Shown one piece after another: positions 34,322-42,578 of a stretch of DNA of 43,957 nt. The position numbers were made by a program, and so were the translations under genes. Within the stretch, counting starts at the first letter, position 1, and the number at the start of each line of letters is the position of its first letter. Source of the stretch: Gammaproteobacteria bacterium (GTDB taxonomy: Bacteria > Pseudomonadota > Gammaproteobacteria > UBA6429 > Thiohalophilaceae); the NCBI GenBank assembly GCA_030594815.1, contig JAUVEN010000010.1:1-43957 (forward strand), in the 5' to 3' direction. Below the pieces are notes generated by a model. That model was not told the origin of the DNA and made no database searches. It saw only the letters and a program-made list of their open reading frames with translations.

Positions 34322-35161
34322 TTAATCAATAATAATTTGAGCGGTTGGAATGCCTTTATTGTTCAAATAAACTGAGAGCTTATCTGCTATAGCAACACTG
34401 GCGAGAGGACCGATGCGGACACGATAAACATTTTTTTCTGATGCAAAATCAGAATGGATTTGTTGTTGTTTAAACATACGGCTTAAACGCTTGTGAAGTT
34501 TATTGGCATTTTGTTGGCTGACGAAAGCACCTACCTGAAGGTAGAGTTTGTAATTATTTTTAGTCGGATATGTAGATAATGCTGATGGACGTTTAATGTT
34601 AGGTTGATAGGGTTCGTTTTTCTGATACGTTTCAGGATCGATAGCGACGACTTCGACAACCCCGGTACCTTTGGCGGTGACGCCCAGCTTTTTTGCGGCT
34701 GAATAGGATAAATCAATAATACGGTTTTCATGAAAAGGGCCACGATCATTGACCTTTACAATGACACTTTTACCATTTTCAAGATGTGTGACCCGTACAT
34801 AGGTAGGTAAAGGCAGTGTTTTATGTGCTGCCGTCATGGCATACATATTATAGGTTTCACCACTGGAGGTGCGATGACCATGAAATTTTTTGCCATACCA
34901 TGAAGCGATGCCCTTTTTTGAGTAGCCTTTGCTAATTTGTCGAACGCTATACCATTTACCCAGTACCTTATAATTTTTTGGATTGCCATATTTACTGCGA
35001 GGCTCAACTTTCGGTACTGCATTGCCTACGTCGGTAACATCGACAGGATTGGACGGGCCATGATCCTGATTTATTTTGTAGCGGGATGAAGAGGAACAGG
35101 CCTGTAATAATAAAACAGAGAATAAAATAATAGATGCTGTCTTATTGAACCTTTTTAACAT
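34322..35161 (-). CDS. rlpA: RlpA septal-ring lytic transglycosylase lipoprotein
   Basis: This 279-residue lipoprotein has its lipobox at L-L-L-Q-A-C, with Cys22 as the lipidation site for Lgt. The double-psi beta-barrel domain (about 83-170: G-I-A-S-W-Y-G-K-K-F-H-G, T-S-S-G-E, M-T-A-A-H-K-T-L-P, V-K-V-N-D-R-G-P-F) holds the predicted catalytic residues for naked-glycan cleavage. A C-terminal SPOR domain (about 205-279: Y-L-Q-V-G-A-F-V-S) targets denuded septal peptidoglycan. It lies 24 bp downstream of mltB on the same strand. Confidence 0.96.
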   Translation of the reverse strand: MLKRFNKTASIILFSVLLLQACSSSSRYKINQDHGPSNPVDVTDVGNAVPKVEPRSKYGNPKNYKVLGKWYSVRQISKGYSKKGIASWYGKKFHGHRTSSGETYNMYAMTAAHKTLPLPTYVRVTHLENGKSVIVKVNDRGPFHENRIIDLSYSAAKKLGVTAKGTGVVEVVAIDPETYQKNEPYQPNIKRPSALSTYPTKNNYKLYLQVGAFVSQQNANKLHKRLSRMFKQQQIHSDFASEKNVYRVRIGPLASVAIADKLSVYLNNKGIPTAQIIID

Positions 35162-35185
35162 CTTAATAGCCTGTAATGGAAACGA

Positions 35186-36178
35186 TTATAATTTTAAATA
35201 ACCCTGTTTTATTTTCTGGCTAAGTTGGAATACTGCCATTGAATAAAGCGCACTATGATTATAGCGGGTTATGACGTAAAAATTGTTCCATGCCACCCAA
35301 AATTCAGGATCTTTTTCTGTTTTGAGTTTTAGTAGTTTACCTTTTAATTTTTCGTCTATTCCGACAGGTAAGATTACACCATTGACTAATAATTCTAATT
35401 GAGTGTGAGATGGTTTTAAACTTTTGGTAATTAATTTAGGATGTTTTTCCCCGTGGACTTGTACTTTATGAGTAACGGGTTGTCCACGTTTCCAATGATG
35501 TTTACGAAAATAATTAGCAACACTGCCTATAGCATCTGTTGGGTTGTTCCAAAGATCACGTTTGCCGTCACCATCAAAATCCACAGCGTAATGGCGGAAG
35601 CTGCTGGAAATAAATTGTGGCATACCCATTGCGCCAGCATAAGAACCTAATAGTTTGGCTGCTTCAAAATTTTCTTCACGCGTCATCAATAAAAAATGTT
35701 CAAGCTCACCTTTGAAGAATGTTGCGCGAGGTGGATAACCAAATGCCAAAGTCGCTAATGAATCAAACACAGGGTAAGTGCCTGCATGTTTACCGTAACG
35801 TGTTTCAACGCCAATAATGGCAACAATAATTTCTTGTGGTACGCCATACGTTTTTTCAGCTCGCGCCAGCGCGTCTGCATTTTTTTTCCAAAAATCTATG
35901 CCGCCCTGGGTACGCCTTTTTGTTACAAAAATAGGACGGTACTGGTACCAGGGTTTACCTTCTGCGGGGCGGGCAATGGCTTCTAAAATAGAGTCATACA
36001 TTTTTGCCCTGGAAAAAAGTTTATCTAAATACTGTTTATTAAACTTATGTTTCTTAACCATTTCCTTAACAAATTTTTTGACTTCTTTTTTGTCAGAAAA
36101 ATCATCAGCACATGCAGTTACGGTTAGCAGACTGAATGCGAATAAAAGGTTAAGGAATAATATGCGAATTAATTTCAT
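35186..36178 (-). CDS. mltB: Membrane-bound lytic murein transglycosylase B
   Basis: This 330-residue family-103 lytic transglycosylase cleaves the MurNAc-GlcNAc bond with 1,6-anhydro product formation. The catalytic Glu125 is in I-I-G-V-E-T-R-Y-G-K. G-A-M-G-M-P-Q-F-I-S-S-S and V-D-F-D-G-D-G-K-R-D-L-W follow as usual. The N-terminus ends in V-T-A-C, a lipobox-like site with Cys23, so it is probably an outer-membrane lipoprotein. It is separated from rodA by a palindromic element and followed by rlpA. Confidence 0.95.
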   Translation of the reverse strand: MKLIRILFLNLLFAFSLLTVTACADDFSDKKEVKKFVKEMVKKHKFNKQYLDKLFSRAKMYDSILEAIARPAEGKPWYQYRPIFVTKRRTQGGIDFWKKNADALARAEKTYGVPQEIIVAIIGVETRYGKHAGTYPVFDSLATLAFGYPPRATFFKGELEHFLLMTREENFEAAKLLGSYAGAMGMPQFISSSFRHYAVDFDGDGKRDLWNNPTDAIGSVANYFRKHHWKRGQPVTHKVQVHGEKHPKLITKSLKPSHTQLELLVNGVILPVGIDEKLKGKLLKLKTEKDPEFWVAWNNFYVITRYNHSALYSMAVFQLSQKIKQGYLKL

Positions 36179-36208
36179 TACAACTCTTTAAATAATTTAA
36201 AATTTTCT

Positions 36209-36355
36209 GCATGGATACTACGAAGTTAGAGAACAAGGCAAAAACCAACGAAAACGCGGAGCTTACAATAAGTGAGCGTGCGGTTTTTCGTCGTGCCCCA
36301 CATTTAATATATTGTGGAGGGTAAATGCCGTTATCTAGCTTCGTAGTATTCATGC
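36209..36355. repeat. MITE-like element, family 1 copy C (rodA-mltB gap)
   Basis: The inverted ends, from gcatggatactacgaag at 36209 and to cttcgtagtattcatgc at 36355, match at 20 of 22 bp. The interior agagaacaaggcaaaaa (36228-36244) and the right arm gttatctagcttcgtag (36330-36346) align with copy A. The right end covers the last codon and TGA stop of rodA (36350-36352). Confidence 0.85.
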
Positions 36356-37495
36356 CCCAACTAACTTACGGTTAGTTTGTATAGACATCAGAATACCGAA
36401 AGCCGCCATAATGGTCACCATCGATGTACCACCATAACTAATTAAAGGGAGGGGGAGTCCCACTACAGGTAGTATGCCAGAGACCATGCCAATATTAACA
36501 AAAACATAAACAAAAAAGGTTAACGTTAAGCTGCCGGCAACCAAGCGTGAAAATGTATCTTGCGCATTTACCGCAATTATAATGCCGCGACTGATGACCG
36601 CGATAAAAAGAGACAGTAGTAACAAGGTACCCAGAAATCCAAATTCTTCACTAAACACGGCAAAAACAAAATCGGTTGAGCGTTCAGGTAAAAAATCAAG
36701 ATGTGACTGCGTACCGTTGAGCCAGCCTTTACCGTAGAGTCCCCCTGAACCAATTGCGATGGTGGACTGAATAATATGGTAACCCGAACCCAGTGGATCG
36801 GTTTCAGGGTTAATAAAAGTAAGAATACGCTGACGTTGATAATCGTGCAGTAAATAATTCCAGAATATCGGGGCGCTGGCCATCATCAAGGTAATAACGC
36901 TAAAGATGATTTTCCAACTTAAACCGGCTAATAGCAAAACAAAAATTCCGGAGGATGCGATCAATAATGAAGTACCTAAATCAGGTTGCTTGGCAATTAA
37001 TAAGGTTGGAACAATAACGATAATCGTTGCCACAATTAGGCGACCAAAGCGAGGAGGTAAAGGGGCTTCTGCCAGATACCATGCGGTCATAACTGGAACC
37101 GCGATTTTCATTAGCTCGGAGGGTTGAAAACGAAATATTCCCAGGTTTAACCAGCGCTGTGCACCCTTGCCGACTTCTCCCAGGACGAGTACCGCAATCA
37201 GCATTAGCAGGCCGACAGCAAACATCCACGGTGCCCAGTGCTTTAACGTGCTGGGTTTGATTTGTGCTACGGCAATCATGACAATAAAGGCAATAAAAAG
37301 ACGAACAAATTGTCGATTTAAAAGATCAATGCTTTTATCTCCAGCACTATAAAGGACGACCATCCCCATTGCCGAGAGCAAAATAATGCCAATCCATAAA
37401 GGCAAGTCGATGTGAAAACGGTAGAGTAAGCGACGACCTGAACTCAGGCGGTTTTCTTCTCGAAAATTCATTGCTGAACTGTTTTGCCAATTCAA
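36350..37495 (-). CDS. mrdB: Rod shape-determining SEDS glycosyltransferase RodA
   Basis: This 381-residue polytopic SEDS protein polymerises lipid II for side-wall growth with PBP2. The membrane segments, the loop F-Q-P-S-E-L-M-K-I, G-L-Y-G-K-G-W-L-N-G-T-Q-S, F-L-P-E-R-S-T-D-F-V-F-A and P-L-P-L-I-S-Y-G-G-T-S are hallmarks. The start appears to be TTG (37495-37493), coupled to the mrdA stop (TTGA overlap) and 7 nt from a GGAGAAG Shine-Dalgarno. The first ATG, 8 codons later, has no Shine-Dalgarno. The stop codon lies inside the end of a palindromic element. Confidence 0.96.
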   Translation of the reverse strand: MNWQNSSAMNFREENRLSSGRRLLYRFHIDLPLWIGIILLSAMGMVVLYSAGDKSIDLLNRQFVRLFIAFIVMIAVAQIKPSTLKHWAPWMFAVGLLMLIAVLVLGEVGKGAQRWLNLGIFRFQPSELMKIAVPVMTAWYLAEAPLPPRFGRLIVATIIVIVPTLLIAKQPDLGTSLLIASSGIFVLLLAGLSWKIIFSVITLMMASAPIFWNYLLHDYQRQRILTFINPETDPLGSGYHIIQSTIAIGSGGLYGKGWLNGTQSHLDFLPERSTDFVFAVFSEEFGFLGTLLLLSLFIAVISRGIIIAVNAQDTFSRLVAGSLTLTFFVYVFVNIGMVSGILPVVGLPLPLISYGGTSMVTIMAAFGILMSIQTNRKLVGA

Positions 37496-39393
37496 GGGGT
37501 TACTTCTCCATTATTTATTTCCGTGGCTGCTACTTTTTTGTCCGGGGTGTTTAATAAATATTGGTCCATCACTTTTCGTACAATCGGTGCCGCAGCAGAG
37601 CCGCCATGCCCCCCGTTTTCAACAATTAGGGCGACGGCAATACGTGGGTTTTCATAAGGTGCATAACCAATAAATAAAGCGTGATCTTGTAGTTTTTTAG
37701 CAATTTCTTCTTTTTTATACTCTGCATCCTGAGCAATACCAAAAACTTGTGCTGTCCCCGTTTTGCCAGCAATCGTATATTTTAAATTACGCCTGATTCC
37801 CCGTGCTGTGCCATGGACACCATAAACTACATTCTTCATGGCTTCTAATACGGTCAGCCAGTTATTTTCATCATTAATGGGTACGCTTTTTAATGGCTCT
37901 GCTTTTGTTGCAACGATCTGACTATTTTGTTGATCTTGAATACCATAGACCATGCGCGGCTTAAAGTGTTCACCCATTTTAGAAATTGCGGCGGTGGCAT
38001 TGGCAAGTTGTAAAGGTGTCATCAGCATAAAGCCTTGACCAATACCGGTAATAAGCGTTTCGCCAGGAAACCAGGGTAAATTGCGGTTGCGTCGTTTCCA
38101 TTCTCGTGATGGGTTAAGTCCTGATAATTCACCGCGTAAATCAATTCCTGTTTTTTGTCCTAAACCAAATTGTGCAAGATAAGACGACATATTGTCGATA
38201 CCTAACGTCAGAGCCAGGTCATAAAAAAAGACATCACAAGATTCGGTAATGGCTTTTAATAAATCTGTTTTTTTATGACCGCGTTTTTTCCAGTCACGAT
38301 AACGGCGTTCATCATTTTTTAGCATGTACCAACCGGGGCAATTGAGCTCGTCATGTGATTGCAGCAATTTAAGCTCAAGACCGGCTAGTCCTATAAAAGG
38401 TTTAATGGTTGAACCGGGGGGGTACTGGCCACGCAAAGCACGATTAAAAAGTGGTCGCTCTGATGAGGTACTGAGTAATTTATAATTCTTACTACTGATG
38501 CCGTGAACAAATAAATTGGGGTCATAAACAGGCATACTTACCATGGCTAAAACTGCACCATTACGAGGATCAATAGCCACTAAAGCACCATTATTATCAC
38601 CAAGACTTTGTTCCGCAATGGCCTGAACTTTACTGTCGAGATTTAAATATAAGTTTTTACCAGAAACCGGCAAGGTACGATCAAGTACACGTAAAATTCG
38701 CCCCTGTGCATTTGTTTCAACATGTTGGAAACCTACCTGGCCATGCAGTAAATCTTCATAGGTGCGTTCAATGCCGACTTTGCCGATATGAGTGGTTGCA
38801 CTGTAATTTGAGGCATTGAGTTTTCTTAATTCTCTTTCATTAATCCGGCTTACATAGCCAACGGCATGAGAAGCTAATTTTCCCTGTGGGTAATGGCGCG
38901 AAAGCTGTGCATTAATGTTTACGCCGGGTAGATCATTCAGTTGCACTGAAATGATTGCGACTTCTTCATCATTTAAACGATAACGGAGAGGGATACCTTC
39001 AAAGCGTCTTTTTTTACGACGATTTTTATTGAAACGTTTTAAATCTTCTTTACTAATGCTAATTAGCTTACCGAGGTGTTCTAATGTTTTATCTAAATCA
39101 TCGACATGTTCAATAACTATTTCCAGGGTAAAGCTGGGAAGGTTTTGCGCTAGTAATATGCCGTTACGATCAAAAATAAGGCCACGTGTTGGAGGAATAG
39201 GCCGAATACTGACACGATTATTGTCAGAGAGTGTGGCATAGTGTTTTTGATTGCTTATCTGTAAATAAGCCAGACGGCTTAATAATAAAATTAATAAAAA
39301 CACCATAACAACACCAGCAACAAGTATTCGTTGATTGAATATCTGAGTCTCATGGAAGTGATCCTTGAGGGTCTGGTGGTTATTAAAAGCCAT
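37492..39393 (-). CDS. mrdA: Penicillin-binding protein 2
   Basis: This 633-residue class B PBP is the transpeptidase of the elongasome, working with RodA next door. It has one N-terminal membrane anchor (about 24-45: V-A-G-V-V-M-V-F-L-L-I-L-L-L-S-R-L-A). A PBP dimerisation/pedestal domain (R-P-I-P-P-T-R-G-L-I-F-D-R-N-G) and the transpeptidase domain follow. The catalytic Ser328 is in G-S-T-I-K-P, with S-C-D (here E-S-C-D-V-F) and K-T-G-T-A-Q. Its ATG overlaps the mreD stop by one base (taATG). Confidence 0.97.
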   Translation of the reverse strand: MAFNNHQTLKDHFHETQIFNQRILVAGVVMVFLLILLLSRLAYLQISNQKHYATLSDNNRVSIRPIPPTRGLIFDRNGILLAQNLPSFTLEIVIEHVDDLDKTLEHLGKLISISKEDLKRFNKNRRKKRRFEGIPLRYRLNDEEVAIISVQLNDLPGVNINAQLSRHYPQGKLASHAVGYVSRINERELRKLNASNYSATTHIGKVGIERTYEDLLHGQVGFQHVETNAQGRILRVLDRTLPVSGKNLYLNLDSKVQAIAEQSLGDNNGALVAIDPRNGAVLAMVSMPVYDPNLFVHGISSKNYKLLSTSSERPLFNRALRGQYPPGSTIKPFIGLAGLELKLLQSHDELNCPGWYMLKNDERRYRDWKKRGHKKTDLLKAITESCDVFFYDLALTLGIDNMSSYLAQFGLGQKTGIDLRGELSGLNPSREWKRRNRNLPWFPGETLITGIGQGFMLMTPLQLANATAAISKMGEHFKPRMVYGIQDQQNSQIVATKAEPLKSVPINDENNWLTVLEAMKNVVYGVHGTARGIRRNLKYTIAGKTGTAQVFGIAQDAEYKKEEIAKKLQDHALFIGYAPYENPRIAVALIVENGGHGGSAAAPIVRKVMDQYLLNTPDKKVAATEINNGEVTP

Positions 39394-39881
39394 TAATTAA
39401 TTTGGAAGTGACGTCTGACTTGTCGAAGTAAGATATAAGTAGGTGGCCAGAATAATGCGGTACTAATTGCAGGCAACATAAATACGGAGAGGGGAGGTGC
39501 ATGCCCAATCATACCTTTAATCCATAAGGTGATTGTGCCCTGGAACATCATTAAAACAAATATTGTTAAGGCTTGCTGCCATACTGGAAAAACGCGAATA
39601 CGTTGATGTAATTTAATCGCTAAATAAGCAATTAAGGCGAAGGTTAATGCGTGTTGCCCCAATAAAGAATCCATAGAAACATCGTAAACCAGGCCAGCAA
39701 TCCAACCAAAACCAACGCCGATACGGTTAGGTAGAGCAATACACCAGTAAATCAATACAATAATGAAAAACTCCGGACGTATTGCCTGTAACATTTGCGG
39801 CAGTGGCACCATACTTAAAATAAATGCGGCAAGAAAAGTAATAAAAATAATATTGCCGCCATGAGTATTTATTTTTTTCAT
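39393..39881 (-). CDS. mreD: Rod shape-determining protein MreD
   Basis: This 162-residue integral membrane protein of the elongasome links MreC and the synthases. It has about five hydrophobic segments. R-P-E-F-F-I-I-V-L-I-Y-W, G-F-G-W-I-A-G-L-V-Y-D and L-L-G-Q-H-A-L are typical of gammaproteobacterial MreD. The ATG overlaps the mreC stop in an ATGA, and its own stop overlaps mrdA, so mreC-mreD-mrdA-rodA form one tightly coupled unit. Confidence 0.95.
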   Translation of the reverse strand: MKKINTHGGNIIFITFLAAFILSMVPLPQMLQAIRPEFFIIVLIYWCIALPNRIGVGFGWIAGLVYDVSMDSLLGQHALTFALIAYLAIKLHQRIRVFPVWQQALTIFVLMMFQGTITLWIKGMIGHAPPLSVFMLPAISTALFWPPTYILLRQVRRHFQIN

Positions 39882-40804
39882 GAGGCTTTCTTCCCTTCGA
39901 CAGACGTACTATCTTCTTTATCTTTTATTTCAGAGTTGTCTTCCAGCTGGCATGGATTTGATGGATCTGGTTTTGCCTTACCACCGGGCCAAACTAATAA
40001 AATTTCACTGCTGCGATCAAGTTCAGCTATTGGTTCTGCAAGCACTTCTGCGAACGGCAAGCTGGGGTCGATATTGATTTCGACGACAATGGCGGCAGGG
40101 TAACCTACAGGGAAAATACAACCTAATCCCGATGTGACAAGTAAATCGCCTACCTTAATGTCAGCATTATTCGGTAAGTTTGGAATTTCTAAACGTGTTT
40201 GGCTGCCGGTGCCTTTAGCTATAGCGCGCAGGCCATTTCGATTTACCTGAATGGGTAAAATATGGCTTGGATCGGTGATTAATAAAGCCGTGCTTGAAAG
40301 CGGGGATATGTGCACGAGCTTACCCATAACCCCTTTTGCATCAACAAAGGGTTGTCCGGTATAAATATCATCGCCAGATGCTGAACCCTTATTAATAGTA
40401 ACCTGTTGTTTATATGGATCCATATCAACTGAAAGCAATTCAGCAATCAAGATACGTTCACCCACACGCTTTGATGATTCAAGTAAATTTCTTAAACGAA
40501 TATTTTCAGATTCAATAAAATTTAATTTTTGTAATTGTGTCGTTAAAATCAGTTTTTGTGTACGTAACGTAGAGTTATCTTCTTGCAATGTTTTACGGCT
40601 GGTAAAACTTTCAGAAGCCCAGTCACCCACATTGGCAGGAAAATTAACCAGGTACTGAAATGGATAAACTAAAACGGCAATGCTGGAACGAATACTGTTT
40701 ACGTAGTTAGTACGGTGATCCAGCGTCATTAAGGTAATTGACAATAGCACTAAAAGAATCAGACGATTACCTAAAGAAGGGCCCTGGATGAATAAAAGTT
40801 TAAT
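39878..40804 (-). CDS. mreC: Rod shape-determining protein MreC, apparent ATT (AUU) start
   Basis: MreC is a bitopic inner-membrane protein whose periplasmic part scaffolds PBP2-RodA. The reading frame extends 18 codons upstream of the first conventional start (GTG at 40750). The added residues, K-L-L-F-I-Q-G-P-S-L-G-N-R-L-I-L-L, match the conserved MreC N-terminus (E. coli M-K-P-I-F-S-R-G-P-S-L-Q-I-R-L-I-L) and complete the membrane anchor. The only possible first codon is ATT (40804-40802), 7 nt after AGAGGA; an in-frame TAA lies two codons upstream. That gives 308 residues, with a coiled coil at about 70-110 and beta-barrel domains with V-T-S-G-L-G-C-I-F-P. Sequencing error (ATG read as ATT) is the alternative. 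Confidence 0.93.
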   Translation of the reverse strand: MKLLFIQGPSLGNRLILLVLLSITLMTLDHRTNYVNSIRSSIAVLVYPFQYLVNFPANVGDWASESFTSRKTLQEDNSTLRTQKLILTTQLQKLNFIESENIRLRNLLESSKRVGERILIAELLSVDMDPYKQQVTINKGSASGDDIYTGQPFVDAKGVMGKLVHISPLSSTALLITDPSHILPIQVNRNGLRAIAKGTGSQTRLEIPNLPNNADIKVGDLLVTSGLGCIFPVGYPAAIVVEINIDPSLPFAEVLAEPIAELDRSSEILLVWPGGKAKPDPSNPCQLEDNSEIKDKEDSTSVEGKKAS

Positions 40805-40817
40805 GAGTTATTCCTCT
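40802..40817 (-). promoter_or_regulatory. Shine-Dalgarno and ATT start codon of mreC
   Basis: On the minus strand AGAGGA (40817-40812), a 7-nt spacer and ATT (40804-40802) occur in that order. The site decides the mreC start: no ATG, GTG or TTG lies in frame between the upstream TAA and the GTG at 40750, and only the ATT start retains the conserved N-terminus. Confidence 0.8.
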
Positions 40818-40884
40818 GGCTTCGGTATTTTTATAATGAGGATAATTTGGGTTATTCTAAATTTTAATTCTGATTTTTTATTGT

Positions 40885-40910
40885 ACACTCCTCGAAAATT
40901 CGAGGAGTGT
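40885..40910. other. Perfect 26-bp palindrome between mreB and mreC
   Basis: Bases 40885-40896 pair perfectly with 40899-40910 around a 2-nt centre (cactcctcgaa/ttcgaggagtg core), 10 bp past the mreB stop. On the mreB strand it is followed by tacaataaaaaa rather than a T tract, so it is not a standard terminator. It could be an RNA-processing or stability hairpin that lets mreB exceed mreCD, or the binding site of a dimeric protein. Confidence 0.75.
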
Positions 40911-40919
40911 GAACAGGCT

Positions 40920-41984
<1,065 letters not shown>

Positions 41985-42140
41985 TTATAGTTATTAAAAG
42001 AGAAAATCAGGTTGCTACTTTAATTAATAAGAGCCAAATGAGCAAGCAGCCAGCTAGTATAACTGGTAGAATTTGCCGAACCCATCACAGGGTATTTTTG
42101 ATTAAAAATGATTAAAAAGTAATATTGGAGCTAAAATCCT

Positions 42141-42428
42141 ATGTCACTGGATAAAACTGACGTTGAAAAAATTGCCCACTTGGCAAGACTGGCTATTGCC
42201 GAAGATGATATTCCTGGCTATGCCGCAAGTCTCTCAAGTATTTTAGAATTGGTTGAGCAAATGGATGCGGTTGATACCGAAAATGTTGCTCCGATGGCAC
42301 ATCCGCATGATGCTTATCAGCGCCTACGAGAAGATGTTGTGACAGAAGAAAATCAACGTGAGCATTTTCAAAAAATCGCACCTGCAGTGGAGAATGGTTT
42401 ATATCTTGTACCGCAGGTTATCGAGTAA
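42141..42428 (+). CDS. gatC: Asp-tRNA(Asn)/Glu-tRNA(Gln) amidotransferase subunit C
   Basis: This 95-residue GatC stabilises the GatCAB complex, which converts misacylated Glu-tRNA(Gln) and/or Asp-tRNA(Asn) to the amidated forms. [12 protein letters not shown] near the start, [10 protein letters not shown] and R-E-D-V-V are typical. The start follows a ggagc Shine-Dalgarno. It is divergent from mreB, and gatA follows after a palindromic element of about 90 bp, an unusual interruption in the gatCAB operon. Confidence 0.96.
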   Translation: MSLDKTDVEKIAHLARLAIAEDDIPGYAASLSSILELVEQMDAVDTENVAPMAHPHDAYQRLREDVVTEENQREHFQKIAPAVENGLYLVPQVIE

Positions 42429-42450
42429 AAGCAATTTAAAATTAAGATGT

Positions 42451-42542
42451 TTTGTTCCCTCCCTTTTAAGGTGAGGGTTAGGGTGGGGTGATATAACAAA
42501 TCCCCTCCCCCTAACTCCCTCCCTGAGGGAGGGGGGAACAAA
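42451..42542. repeat. Palindromic G/C-run element between gatC and gatA
   Basis: The inverted ends tttgttccctccc (42451-42463) and ggggggaacaaa (42531-42542) enclose matching gagggttagggtgggg and cccctccccctaactccc blocks. The unit resembles TTTGTTCCCTCCC-type intergenic repeats found widely in Proteobacteria, and would fold into one stem in gatCA mRNA. Confidence 0.82.
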
Positions 42543-42578
42543 CCTAAAGCATTCCATAGAAATTGAAAGAGTAACAAC

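Noticed and set aside
39878-40750. GTG at 40750 as the mreC start
   Set aside because: It removes 18 residues that match the conserved MreC N-terminus and has no Shine-Dalgarno; the ATT at 40804 has one at ideal spacing.
40885-40910. mreB-mreC palindrome as an intrinsic terminator
   Set aside because: Neither strand has a T tract directly after the stem: the mreB strand continues tacaataaaa and the other tgaacaggc.
42098-42125. TTGATT-16-TAATAT promoter for gatC
   Set aside because: Transcription would begin about at the gatC Shine-Dalgarno, leaving too short a leader; the real promoter should lie further upstream.
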